Shown here piece after piece: positions 18,323-25,906 of a stretch of 38,235 nucleotides of DNA (the stretch's first letter is position 1; each line of letters begins with the position of its first letter). A program made the translations under genes and the position numbers. The DNA lies in assembly GCA_016190505.1 (NCBI GenBank), contig JACPQM010000084.1, positions 1 to 38,235 on the forward strand, written 5' to 3'. The notes under the pieces were generated by a model. It was not told where the DNA came from. It made no database searches and saw nothing but the letters and a program-made list of their open reading frames with translations. The DNA is from Chloroflexota bacterium (GTDB lineage Bacteria > Chloroflexota > Dehalococcoidia > JACPQK01).

Positions 18323-19219
18323 GTGCGTCTACCTTGGGACAGGGAAGGGCGGCAAGTTCTCGCCCTGACCATCGAGCAGGGCGCGGTGAAGCTGGTCCTT
18401 GCCCAGCGCCAGCGGGTGCTTGACCATCGGCTCCAGCCGGTGAACCCGGCCTTCTTCCGAGAAGGACTGCCGGCCCAGCCCGGGCGGGTGGCCAGGGTCA
18501 TCGCCGGCGCCGTGAAGGAGTTCGGCGGCTCCATTGAGAGAGTCGTCGCCACCGTTCCTGGATTCCAGAGCATGTTGCAGGTCCTGGAGCTTCCCAAGGC
18601 TCACGGGCTGGATCCCCGGGAGGTCATCCCCCGGGAGGCGGCCCGGGCTATGGGCATCCCCCTGGAGCGTTCGGTCCTGCGGTGGCACCGGCTGCCCGAC
18701 TGGCAGGACCGGACCCGGTGGCTGGTGGTGGCAGCACCCCGGCGCTCGGTGGACGCAGTGGTGGAGACGCTGCGCCAGGCCGGGCTGGGGTTGCACGGGC
18801 TGGAGTTGCGACCCTTCGCCCTGGCGCGGGCGGTCAATGTGCCCGATGCGATTGTCGCCTGGCTCGGAGCCGATGGCGCGGACGTGGTGCTGGTCCGCCA
18901 TCACGCTCCCGTGGTCTGTCTGGGCGTCGCCTGGGGCGCGGAGGTCACCGAGGGGCCCGTCCTGGTGGAGCGTCTCTCCCAGATGGTGGAGCAGGCCCTG
19001 GCCAGGTACCGGGGGTCCAGTCCTGAGGGGTGGGTGGCCGATGACGTTCCCCTCTTCGTCTGCGGCGTGCCCGCCGGACTGGAGGGCGAGGTGGGGCCCG
19101 GCGTCGCCGCCAACCTGGGCCGGGAGCTCCAGGCGCTGCGGCCGCCCATGGAGGTCACCGAGGACTTTCCCGTGCACGAGCTGGTCATAAACCTTGGACT
19201 GGCCCTGGGGGAGGCGTAG
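18323..19219 (+). CDS. pilM: PilM-like actin-fold protein
   Basis: About 298 residues. It has features of the PilM/FtsA-like fold: an opening beta segment (VLALTIEQGAVKLVLAQ), a motif VVATVPGFQSMLQVLELPK near residue 75, PREAARAMG, and a C-terminal region VFCG-like (PLFVCGVPAGLEG). PilM binds the cytoplasmic tail of PilN. In most loci pilM comes before pilN, whereas here it follows pilO. I place the start at GTG 18323, five bases after AAGGAG; GTG 18317 is possible but would overlap that site. It precedes the prepilin peptidase gene by three bases. Confidence 0.72.
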   Translation: MRLPWDREGRQVLALTIEQGAVKLVLAQRQRVLDHRLQPVNPAFFREGLPAQPGRVARVIAGAVKEFGGSIERVVATVPGFQSMLQVLELPKAHGLDPREVIPREAARAMGIPLERSVLRWHRLPDWQDRTRWLVVAAPRRSVDAVVETLRQAGLGLHGLELRPFALARAVNVPDAIVAWLGADGADVVLVRHHAPVVCLGVAWGAEVTEGPVLVERLSQMVEQALARYRGSSPEGWVADDVPLFVCGVPAGLEGEVGPGVAANLGRELQALRPPMEVTEDFPVHELVINLGLALGEA

Positions 19220-19222
19220 CCA

Positions 19223-20023
19223 ATGGTAGGCGCGCTGGCCTTTCTGCTGGGTGCCTCCGTGGGGAGCTTCATCAACGTAGTGGTTGACCGACTGCCGCGA
19301 GGACGGCCCATCCTGGTATCTCGTAGCCGGTGCGATGCCTGTGGGTCGGCGTTGTCCCCAGCGGACCTGGTGCCCCTCCTGAGCTACCTCTATCTGCGCG
19401 GACGCTGCCGCTACTGCGCAGCCCCCATCCCCCTTCGCCTGCCGCTGGTAGAGGGGGGCACCGGTGCCCTGTTCCTGATCTTCTTCCTGCGGGAGGGACT
19501 CACCGGGGGCGCCCTCCTCCTGTCCCTGGCGGCGGCCCTGCTCCTGGCGCTGGCCCTCATCGACCTGGAGCACGGGCTGGTGCCCGACCGCCTGGTGCTA
19601 CCAGGCGCGGTCCTGGCCTTGCTCATCAGCCCCCTCTGGCCATCGTTGGGCGTGGCGCGGTCCCTGGGTCCGTGGGAAGGGAGCCTGGGGTCCGCCCTGG
19701 GATCGGTGGGGGCAGGGGTGGGCGCCCTGCTGCTCTTTGCGGCCGTGGTGCTCCTCTCCCGCGGCGGCATGGGCTGGGGCGACGTCAAGCTCGCCGGCCT
19801 CGTCGGCCTGCTGACCGGCGTCCCGGGCGTGGCGGTGGCCCTCTGGCTGGCCGTCGTCGCCGGGGGAGCGGCGGCGCTGCCCCTCCTGGCCCTCCGTCGC
19901 CGCAGCAGGAAGGACCCCATCCCCTTCGCCCCCTTCCTGTCCGCGGGCGCAGTAGCCGCCCTTCTTGGGGGCGACTACATCGTCGGGTGGTACCTCCGCC
20001 TTGCTGGAGGGCTGGCACTGTGA
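19223..20023 (+). CDS. pilD: prepilin peptidase (type IV leader peptidase/methyltransferase)
   Basis: A 266-residue polytopic aspartyl protease. It keeps the N-terminal domain with two CxxC pairs (Cys37/Cys40 and Cys62/Cys65), which support N-methylation, and the opening GSFINVVVDRLPRG motif. The catalytic aspartates are Asp114 in ALIDLEHGLVPD and Asp187 in GMGWGDVKLAG. It should cleave after the Gly of the prepilins encoded downstream and methylate the new N-terminus. It is a full-length bifunctional form. Its stop overlaps the GTG start of the histidine kinase. Confidence 0.96.
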   Translation: MVGALAFLLGASVGSFINVVVDRLPRGRPILVSRSRCDACGSALSPADLVPLLSYLYLRGRCRYCAAPIPLRLPLVEGGTGALFLIFFLREGLTGGALLLSLAAALLLALALIDLEHGLVPDRLVLPGAVLALLISPLWPSLGVARSLGPWEGSLGSALGSVGAGVGALLLFAAVVLLSRGGMGWGDVKLAGLVGLLTGVPGVAVALWLAVVAGGAAALPLLALRRRSRKDPIPFAPFLSAGAVAALLGGDYIVGWYLRLAGGLAL

Positions 20024-21225
20024 CGGCCCTCCAGCAAGGGAGCCCGTCCCGAAGGCATCGTCTGTGGGGCCTATACCGGCTGCGCCTTTACCAGGCCCTG
20101 TCAATGTTTCGTTTCTTTGCTTTTGCTCTGGGCGTCGGCGTACTCTTTATCCTGGAGCCTTCCCCCAAGGTGCTCCCCTCGGAGCCTCGCTTGCTGACAA
20201 TCCTGGTGGGGCTTGTCAACGCTGCCAGGACAGTGGTGCCTCCCTACCACCTCATTCGCAAAGAGGCTGTGGAGGCGGCGCTCCTGGCCGGGGAGATGGC
20301 GCTGGTCCTTGCCCTGGTTCTGGACACCGGCGGACTGGACAGCCCGTTCCTGGTCTACAGCCTGGCCCCCGTCCTCTCGGCCGCCTTCTTATCCTCGCTC
20401 TGGGTCGCCGCCGGCCTGGGCCTTCTCGCCAGCGCGGTGACGGTGGGGGCCCACGCCGTTGCCCTGGGGGGAGTGGTGCCATTGCCTGGGCTCGCCTCCG
20501 GGAACTACCCTGTCTTCGCCATCCTGTATGGCACGGTAGCGGTCTTAGTCGCGCTACTGCCCTTCCTCACCAATCTGAACCTGGAGCGCCGTCAGCGAGC
20601 CCTGGCTGTGGCAGAGGAGCGCCGCAAGATTCAGTGGGACCTCCACGACGACGTGGCCCAGAGCCTGGCCTTTCTGTCCTTGAAGGCGCAACGGGCCGAA
20701 CAGCGTCTGGACCAGAGAAGAGGGCCATTGACCGCCCGAGACGTTCGGGACATCGCCCAGGGGCTCCAGCGGGCCTATCTGACCGTAAGGGATTTCCTGG
20801 AGGTTCCGGAGGCGACGCCGTCCGGCTCTTTCCACGACGCTCTCCTGCGGGTTGCTGGCTCCTGGAGCCAGGCAACAGGTCTCCCCCTGGAGTTCCGCGA
20901 CCAGGCGGGGAGCGAGCCTCCCCTCTCGCCGGAAGTCCAGCGCCACCTCCTCCAGATGGCCCGGGAAGCGCTGGCCAACGCCGCCAGGCACGCCCGGCCC
21001 GCCAGGGTCTGGGTGACTGTGGAGCGGGCGGAGGGAGCCCTCCTGGTGCGGGTCCGGGACGATGGGCGCGGCATGGCCCCGGGGCAGCCCTGGGGACTGG
21101 GCCTGGCCGGGATGCGGGAGCGGGCAGCCCTCATCGGGGCGGCGCTGGAGGTCCACAGCCAGCCCGGCCAGGGGACGGAGGTCCTGGTCCGCCTCCCCCT
21201 GCCTCCAAAGGGAGGGCCCCCGTGA
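20020..21225 (+). CDS. NarL-type sensor histidine kinase (HisKA_3)
   Basis: A 401-residue membrane kinase starting at GTG 20020. Residues about 30-185 hold five or six hydrophobic helices and no obvious extracytoplasmic domain, so it may sense a membrane or lipid-phase signal. The dimerisation/phosphoacceptor region reads WDLHDDVAQSLAF with His209, typical of HisKA_3 kinases. The ATPase domain has Asn320 in EALANAARHA, DDGRGM at 347-352 and GLGLAGMRERA. The cognate NarL regulator follows with a four-base overlap. The pair sits between the prepilin peptidase gene and the pilin genes, so pilin expression is the likely target (inference). Confidence 0.93.
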   Translation: MTALQQGSPSRRHRLWGLYRLRLYQALSMFRFFAFALGVGVLFILEPSPKVLPSEPRLLTILVGLVNAARTVVPPYHLIRKEAVEAALLAGEMALVLALVLDTGGLDSPFLVYSLAPVLSAAFLSSLWVAAGLGLLASAVTVGAHAVALGGVVPLPGLASGNYPVFAILYGTVAVLVALLPFLTNLNLERRQRALAVAEERRKIQWDLHDDVAQSLAFLSLKAQRAEQRLDQRRGPLTARDVRDIAQGLQRAYLTVRDFLEVPEATPSGSFHDALLRVAGSWSQATGLPLEFRDQAGSEPPLSPEVQRHLLQMAREALANAARHARPARVWVTVERAEGALLVRVRDDGRGMAPGQPWGLGLAGMRERAALIGAALEVHSQPGQGTEVLVRLPLPPKGGPP

Positions 21226-21881
21226 GCCCCCTGCGGGTGCTGGTGGCCGACGACCACGCCCTCTTCCGCCGGGGGCTGGTGGAGCTTTTGGCCGAGGAGC
21301 CGGATATCCAGGTAGTAGGGGAGGCAGCGGACGGCCGGGAGGCGATGGCCCGGGCGGAGGCCCTGGCCCCTGAGGTCATCCTCATGGACGTGGCCATGCC
21401 CGGCACTGATGGCGTGGCCGCCACCGCCGCCCTGTGCCAGCGGGAGCCCCCGCCCAGGGTCCTCATGCTCACCGTGGCCGAGGACTCCGACACCCTTTTC
21501 CGGGCCCTGGCCGCCGGCGCCCGGGGGTACGTCCTGAAGACCGCCAGCCCCCAGGAGATCCTGGAGGCCCTCCGTCAGGTCGCCCAGGGATGGGTGGTCG
21601 TCTCCCCCGCCATTGCTCCTCTGCTCGCAAGCCGTCTGCGGGGCGGCGAGCGGGGCGCCTCGCCCTCCCCGTACGCCTTGCCTCCCCAGGCGGGCCTGAC
21701 ACGGCGGGAAGAGGAGGTCCTGCGCCTCATCTCCCGGGGCCTCACCAACCCGGAGATCGCCCAGGAGCTGGTGGTCTCCCCCGACACCGTCAAGAGCCAC
21801 GTCCGGGCCATCCTGGACAAGCTCCAGGCCAGGTCCAAGCGGGAGGCCATGACCTGGGCCCGGAAGCAGGGGCTGGCCTGA
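21222..21881 (+). CDS. NarL/FixJ-type response regulator
   Basis: A 219-residue regulator from GTG 21222. The receiver domain has Asp10-Asp11, phosphoacceptor Asp56 in VILMDVAMPG and Lys106 in GYVLKTASP. The C-terminal 60 residues form a LuxR-type helix-turn-helix: LTRREEEVLRLISRGLTN, then EIAQELVVSPDTVKSHV. It is partner to the kinase just upstream. The gene is followed by a 297-base spacer with a structured leader before the first pilin gene, a natural place for its binding sites. Confidence 0.95.
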   Translation: MSPLRVLVADDHALFRRGLVELLAEEPDIQVVGEAADGREAMARAEALAPEVILMDVAMPGTDGVAATAALCQREPPPRVLMLTVAEDSDTLFRALAAGARGYVLKTASPQEILEALRQVAQGWVVVSPAIAPLLASRLRGGERGASPSPYALPPQAGLTRREEEVLRLISRGLTNPEIAQELVVSPDTVKSHVRAILDKLQARSKREAMTWARKQGLA

Positions 21882-21930
21882 GGGCGGCCCCGCCACCCCA
21901 CCAGACGGCGTGGTGAGCCTGCCGAACTAT

Positions 21931-21964
21931 GCCACGCCCCGATTGCATCGGGCTCGCAATGACA
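21931..21964. repeat. REP-like palindromic element
   Basis: The sequence contains CCCGATTGCATCGGGCTCGC: CCCGAT and ATCGGG arms around TGC form a hairpin, followed by GCTCGCAATGACA. This resembles short dispersed palindromes common in bacterial genomes of this kind. Only one copy is in the window, so the repeat nature is recalled, not shown. Confidence 0.35.
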
Positions 21965-22055
21965 CAAAGGAGGGCTAGCCCCCCGTCTCACCCCTTTTCT
22001 CACCCCCTAAATCACCCGCAACGGCTGATGCCAGAGAAGCGGGCATAACTGAAAC

Positions 22056-22091
22056 TAGGCACCAGGAAATCTCAGGCGAAGGAGGTGCCTA
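22056..22091 (+). promoter_or_regulatory. leader hairpin with a buried ribosome-binding site
   Basis: TAGGCACC (22056-22063) and GGTGCCTA (22084-22091) are perfect 8-base inverted repeats with a 20-base loop. The right arm follows GGA and overlaps a GGAGG ribosome-binding site and the A of ATG 22091. Pairing would hide the start of a short leader frame. No T run follows, so it is not a simple terminator. Confidence 0.35.
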
Positions 22092-22138
22092 TGGAGTGGT
22101 TGAAGGGAGAGCAGACGTGGCCAGCCACAGGGAGCTGA
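22091..22138 (+). CDS. possible 15-residue leader peptide upstream of the pilin genes
   Basis: ATG 22091 lies five bases after GGAGG and opens a frame of 15 codons ending in TGA at 22136-22138. The peptide starts MEWLKGEQTW. It lies just before a short palindrome (ACAGGAACCTGT, 22141-22152) and the first pilin gene. This layout fits translational attenuation but could be chance. Confidence 0.25.
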   Translation: MEWLKGEQTWPATGS

Positions 22139-22178
22139 CCACAGGAACCTGTAGCAAACCAAGAAGGAGGAACAGTCC

Positions 22179-23258
22179 ATGAGTAAGCGAGTAAGGGAAC
22201 TCTTGAAGAGGGGGCAGCGGGGCTTCACCCTCATTGAGCTGGTGGCGGTGATGGCCATCATGGCGGTCCTGGTGGCCGTCGTGGCCCCGTCCGTCACTGG
22301 CACCCGGAACGCCAGCATTGACGCCCAGACCATGCAGGATGCCACCCAGGTGCGGTCTGCCGTGACGAGCTTCTATAAGGCTCAGAATAAGGCCGAAGTG
22401 CGCACACCCCACAGCGTCACCACAACGGCCATGCTGCTCGTGACCGGCGGTGTCGTCCTTGCTAGCGACACCCTTGCTGTGGTCACCAACCAGGCGCAGG
22501 GGGTTAGCAGCCGGTGGCCCGAGAGGTACATCACCTTGCAGCACACAGCGACTACAGGTGAAAGGGGAGTCGCCGCCGCCCCCAGTAAGGTGAAGCAGAT
22601 TGGCGCCGTTTACCCAAATGCCATCCCCACCACCCTGGGCGATAACATCAACAGCGTGGTCCTGCTGGACAAGGAGGGGAGGACCATCTCCGGAGCGACG
22701 TTCCTGCGAGACTACACCGCGGTGGACTTCGACACCCTGGTGGGGAACAAGCTCCTGGGCAAGATGCCCGCCGGCAGCGACTTGGAGAGCAACGGCATTC
22801 CCAACTTCCTGTGGCTCTTGTTGAAGACCGCCTCGTCAGCCACCAGCTCGAACGACTCCCGTGAGGTGGTGGTGTTCAAGCTGGTGAAGGTGGAAAAGAT
22901 GGAGTCCACCTATGCCAACGAGAGGCTGGCCCTGAGCACAACTCTGGCCACGGGAACGCATACTGGCTCGGCCGACGCCGGTGGCTTGACAGATAGCGCA
23001 GCGCAATTTGACACAGCAGAGGTGGCTGTTGGAGACATCATAACCAACCTGACAGACGGCAGTTCAGCGGCGATAACAGCTTTCACCGCGACCACCATTA
23101 CCGCTACGTTGACTGGTGGTACAGACAATAACTGGGACTCCGGCGACTCCTACAGGATAGGCAATGCCGCGTTGGAAGGGCGAGCAGTAGCGCCGAGGGT
23201 CGTCTCGCAGGCCGATACCACCAATAAGCTCGACCTGACCTACGAGCGCATCTTCTAG
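22179..23258 (+). CDS. type IV prepilin with an inserted module
   Basis: This 359-residue prepilin has a short leader ending QRG (Gly15), cleavage before Phe16 and the conserved Glu at mature position 5 in FTLIELVAVMAIMAVL. The conserved region around residues 175-245 includes NGIPNFLWLLLKT and DSREVVVFKLVKV and recurs in two other prepilins in this locus. Between that block and the shared end LTYERIF there is an extra segment of about 95 residues (roughly 22910-23205) rich in Thr, Ala and Gly, with VGDIITNLTDGSSAAITAF and GTDNNWDSGDSYRIG. That segment is AT-richer than its flanks and is missing from the neighbour at 23289. ATG 22179 follows AAGGAGG. It is probably a main or decorated fibre subunit. 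Confidence 0.9.
   Translation: MSKRVRELLKRGQRGFTLIELVAVMAIMAVLVAVVAPSVTGTRNASIDAQTMQDATQVRSAVTSFYKAQNKAEVRTPHSVTTTAMLLVTGGVVLASDTLAVVTNQAQGVSSRWPERYITLQHTATTGERGVAAAPSKVKQIGAVYPNAIPTTLGDNINSVVLLDKEGRTISGATFLRDYTAVDFDTLVGNKLLGKMPAGSDLESNGIPNFLWLLLKTASSATSSNDSREVVVFKLVKVEKMESTYANERLALSTTLATGTHTGSADAGGLTDSAAQFDTAEVAVGDIITNLTDGSSAAITAFTATTITATLTGGTDNNWDSGDSYRIGNAALEGRAVAPRVVSQADTTNKLDLTYERIF
22224..22355 (+). repeat. near-identical segment shared with the next prepilin gene
   Basis: This 132-base block matches 23328-23459 with only about four mismatches by eye, all at third codon positions. It encodes the mature pilin N-terminus through ATQVR. Sequence on both sides is much less alike. Confidence 0.85.
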
Positions 23259-23288
23259 GAGTGATTAAGGAGAAAAAGGAGATATACC

Positions 23289-24035
23289 ATGAAACATCTA
23301 CTAAGAGTACTAAAAGGACAGCGAGGGTTCACCCTCATTGAGCTGGTGGCGGTCATGGCCATCATGGCGGTCCTGGTGGCCGTCGTGGCCCCGTCCGTCA
23401 CTGGCACCCGGAACGCCAGCATTGACGCACAGACCATGCAGGACGCCACCCAGGTACGGAGCGCCGCGATGGACTTCTACAAGTCCCAGACCGAGGCCGA
23501 GGTGCGGACGCCTCATAGCGTCGACTTGACGACCAAGGTGAATAGCAGCGACCAGGGATTGACGGCGCAAGAGGTGAGCAGCCGCTGGCCCGAGATGTAC
23601 GTCACCCAGGCCTCGTCAGGCAACGTGCCGGCACTAACCGGCAGGACGACTCCCTCCAAGTACAGTTCCGTTTTTGAAACGCATACCTCCCCGCACGTGA
23701 TCGACGTGACCCTGACCGGGAAAAGCGCGAACGGGGTCGCCGGCGCTGCAATCTCAGCCGCGACGCTTCTGGGAGATTACACCGCCATTGACCTGGCAGA
23801 CTTGTTGGCCGACAAACTCGTAGCCAAGATGCCGGCGGGGAGCACCACCACGAGCACAGCCGCGGGCAATCTCGCGATTCCCAACTTCCTGTGGCTCTTC
23901 GAGAAGACCGACTCGGCGACGGACAGCCTGAACGACTCCCGCGAGGTGGCGGTGTTCAAGCTGGTCCAGGTGGATGAGATAGAGGCAGAGGGTGGCGCCA
24001 CCACTGTCAACCTGACCTACGAGCGGATTTTCTAA
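23289..24035 (+). CDS. type IV prepilin, paralogue of the preceding pilin
   Basis: A 248-residue prepilin cleaved after Gly13 in KGQRG, with Glu at mature position 5. Its first 44 mature residues are almost identical to those of the gene at 22179. It shares the DYTAIDLADLL, IPNFLWLFEKT, DSREVAVFKLVQV and LTYERIF blocks but lacks the 95-residue insert. The ribosome-binding site AAGGAGATATACC before ATG 23289 is the strongest in the locus, which suggests high expression. It follows the previous gene by 30 bases. Confidence 0.92.
   Translation: MKHLLRVLKGQRGFTLIELVAVMAIMAVLVAVVAPSVTGTRNASIDAQTMQDATQVRSAAMDFYKSQTEAEVRTPHSVDLTTKVNSSDQGLTAQEVSSRWPEMYVTQASSGNVPALTGRTTPSKYSSVFETHTSPHVIDVTLTGKSANGVAGAAISAATLLGDYTAIDLADLLADKLVAKMPAGSTTTSTAAGNLAIPNFLWLFEKTDSATDSLNDSREVAVFKLVQVDEIEAEGGATTVNLTYERIF
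23328..23459 (+). repeat. second copy of the near-identical prepilin segment
   Basis: Partner of 22224-22355, offset by exactly 1104 bases. The match starts at TTCACCCTCATTGAG and ends at CAGGT-CGG. The sharp edges and silent differences suggest recent duplication or gene conversion. Confidence 0.85.
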
Positions 24036-24133
24036 TCCCTCGATGTTCATCCGTAACCTGGGCAGACCCATCACCGGACGTCATAGACGCATAGAGTAAA
24101 GAACGCCACAAGATAGATAGAGAGAGGAAAGCC

Positions 24134-24868
24134 ATGAGAAACATAAGAAAACTACTGAAAGGACAGAAGGGGTTCACCCTGATTGAGTTGGTGGTGGTCA
24201 TCGCCATCCTGGGGGTGCTGGCAGCCGTCAGCGTGCCCCTCATCACCAACTACCTGGGCCAGGCCAAGGAGCGGGCCTACAACAACGACGTGAAGATGGT
24301 CCAGGCCGCGGTGGACGCCTACTACAGCGCCCCCGACAACACCAGGTTCATCGGCCAGCGCCAGTACCCCATCTACGGCATGGACGTGGCCAGCTCCACC
24401 CTGAGCGATCTGCTGGATGACGCCACCGAGGCCAGCGTTGACCTGAAGGGGAACTATGACCCCCTGAACGCTGTCAACCACAAGAACCCCCTGAGCGGCA
24501 CCGTGGGCGGCAACCCGGTGTGGACGGATGACGCCGACGGCATCCGCTCCGGCACTCCGGCCACGGACAACGAAGAGAACGTCAACGGGCCCGGGGTGGT
24601 CACCCCAGTAGGCTGGCACGTGGTGCTCGTAACCCGGCAGACGAAAGACTACTACGTGGACACCCGCGACTACATCATCGACATGGAGAAGCTGACGGCC
24701 AAGGGCCTGCTGGACGGCGTTCCCGCCTCGGCAGCGGCGGACAACTGCCCCACGGAGACCTGCACCGGCAGCTACATCTACTACGTAGGGAGTGATGGTA
24801 AGGTGCAGACGCTCCTGGCCAGCTTCCCTGAGGCGGACAAGACAGGCTTCCAGGACGTGCACCCGTAG
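24134..24868 (+). CDS. type IV prepilin, distinct subfamily
   Basis: A 244-residue prepilin cleaved after Gly13 in KGQKG, with mature FTLIELVVVIAILGVLAAV and Glu5. After the helix (QAKERAYNNDVKMVQAAVD) the globular part differs from the neighbouring trio: it has a VDTRDYIIDMEKL block and a Cys pair in DNCPTETC near residue 215 that could form the C-terminal disulphide loop typical of pilins. ATG 24134 follows GAGAGGAAA. A hairpin after the gene may end or weaken transcription. It is a good candidate for the main pilin. Confidence 0.9.
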   Translation: MRNIRKLLKGQKGFTLIELVVVIAILGVLAAVSVPLITNYLGQAKERAYNNDVKMVQAAVDAYYSAPDNTRFIGQRQYPIYGMDVASSTLSDLLDDATEASVDLKGNYDPLNAVNHKNPLSGTVGGNPVWTDDADGIRSGTPATDNEENVNGPGVVTPVGWHVVLVTRQTKDYYVDTRDYIIDMEKLTAKGLLDGVPASAAADNCPTETCTGSYIYYVGSDGKVQTLLASFPEADKTGFQDVHP

Positions 24869-24910
24869 CCTGATAGCGGCCTGGGACGCATGCCCAGCCG
24901 CCCAGATATG

Positions 24911-24954
24911 CAGAGAGAGCCGGCCGGCGGCCAACCCGCCGCCGGTTCCCTCTG
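24911..24954 (+). terminator. hairpin terminator-like structure after the 24134 prepilin gene
   Basis: The left arm CAGAGAGAGCCGGCCGGCGG pairs imperfectly with the right arm CGCCGCCGGTTCCCTCTG across a short loop, giving a long GC-rich stem. It is followed by TAGTTTAG rather than a clean T run, so termination may be partial. Confidence 0.45.
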
Positions 24955-24996
24955 TAGTTTAGCTGGCTGTGACGACCACACGAGACGAGGCGTGAC

Positions 24997-25899
24997 ATGA
25001 GGCATCCAGAAAAGGCCCCGCCTTTGGGGGGGTTCACCCTGATAGAGTTGGTGGCAGTCATGGCCATCATGGCTGTCCTGGTGGCCGTGGTGGCCCCCGC
25101 CGTGACCGGCACCAGGAACGCCAGCGTCCGGGCCCAGGCCCAGGCGGATGCCAAACAGGTGCGGGCCGCAGTGAATGCCTTCTTTGGACGCCAGGAGGGC
25201 GGAGACGTCCGGACACCGCACACCGTCCAAACCGCCGCCAAGCTGCCGACGGTGGCCGGGGTACGACCGGGGCCTCCTGAACACGCCCAGGGCGGTGGGC
25301 CTCCCACCCATGCCCCCGGGCAGGTCAAGGCCAAGCAGGTCCTTGGCAGCCGATGGCCGGAGCTGTTCATCACCCTGCAAGTGGAGGCCGATACCAGGAA
25401 TGGCGACACGGTCCCAGAGGCCCCCGGGCAGATCAAGAAGCTAGGCGCGGAGTATCCCCATGTCTTCACCACCGGCTCCGCGGACAATGTGGCAGAGGTG
25501 GTGCTCCTCGACAGCCAGGGCACGACCATCGCCGGGACGGACCTCCTGGAGCAGTTCACCGCCATAGATATGGACACCCTATTGGAAGGGGGCTTCTTGC
25601 AGGCGAAGCCCTCGGGAATCCGGCAGGACAGCAACGGCTTTCCCACCTTCTTGTGGCTCTTCCGGAAGACCACCTCCTCCATGGGCCTCCAGGGCGATGA
25701 GCGGGAGGTCGCCGTGTTCGTCCTTGTCGGGGTGAAGGAGCTGGAGAACCAGCCGGCCACCAAAAAGATTGGAAAGGGTGCGGAGCTGGAGGAGCCGCGG
25801 GGCAAGGGGCGAGCGAAGAGTCGGGCGGCCGTCTTGGAGACCATCGCTGAGAACAAGGTGCGGCTCATCTACCAGCAGATTGTCGGCAGCGAGGGATAA
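24997..25899 (+). CDS. type IV prepilin, third member of the pilin trio
   Basis: A 300-residue prepilin cleaved after Gly12 in PLGG, before FTLIELVAVMAIMAVLVAVV. It shares with the genes at 22179 and 23289 the RNAS..AQ.QAD/ATQVR helix end, SRWPELFITLQ, the TDLLEQFTAIDMDTLL block, GFPTFLWLFRKT, and a C-terminal LIYQQI in place of LTYERIF. It also carries a Pro/Gly-rich loop near residues 85-110 and a basic stretch near 250-285 that the others lack. The start is ATG 24997. The next gene follows after seven bases. Confidence 0.88.
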   Translation: MRHPEKAPPLGGFTLIELVAVMAIMAVLVAVVAPAVTGTRNASVRAQAQADAKQVRAAVNAFFGRQEGGDVRTPHTVQTAAKLPTVAGVRPGPPEHAQGGGPPTHAPGQVKAKQVLGSRWPELFITLQVEADTRNGDTVPEAPGQIKKLGAEYPHVFTTGSADNVAEVVLLDSQGTTIAGTDLLEQFTAIDMDTLLEGGFLQAKPSGIRQDSNGFPTFLWLFRKTTSSMGLQGDEREVAVFVLVGVKELENQPATKKIGKGAELEEPRGKGRAKSRAAVLETIAENKVRLIYQQIVGSEG

Positions 25900-25906
25900 G
25901 AAGACC

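Noticed and set aside
17398-18597. 399-codon minus-strand frame opposite the PilN/PilO-like genes
   Set aside because: Arg/Ser/Pro-rich shadow of genes with good topology and overlaps on the plus strand.
22056-22178. Cyclic-di-GMP (GEMM) riboswitch before the pilin genes
   Set aside because: The conserved GEMM core sequences are not present, only a simple inverted repeat.
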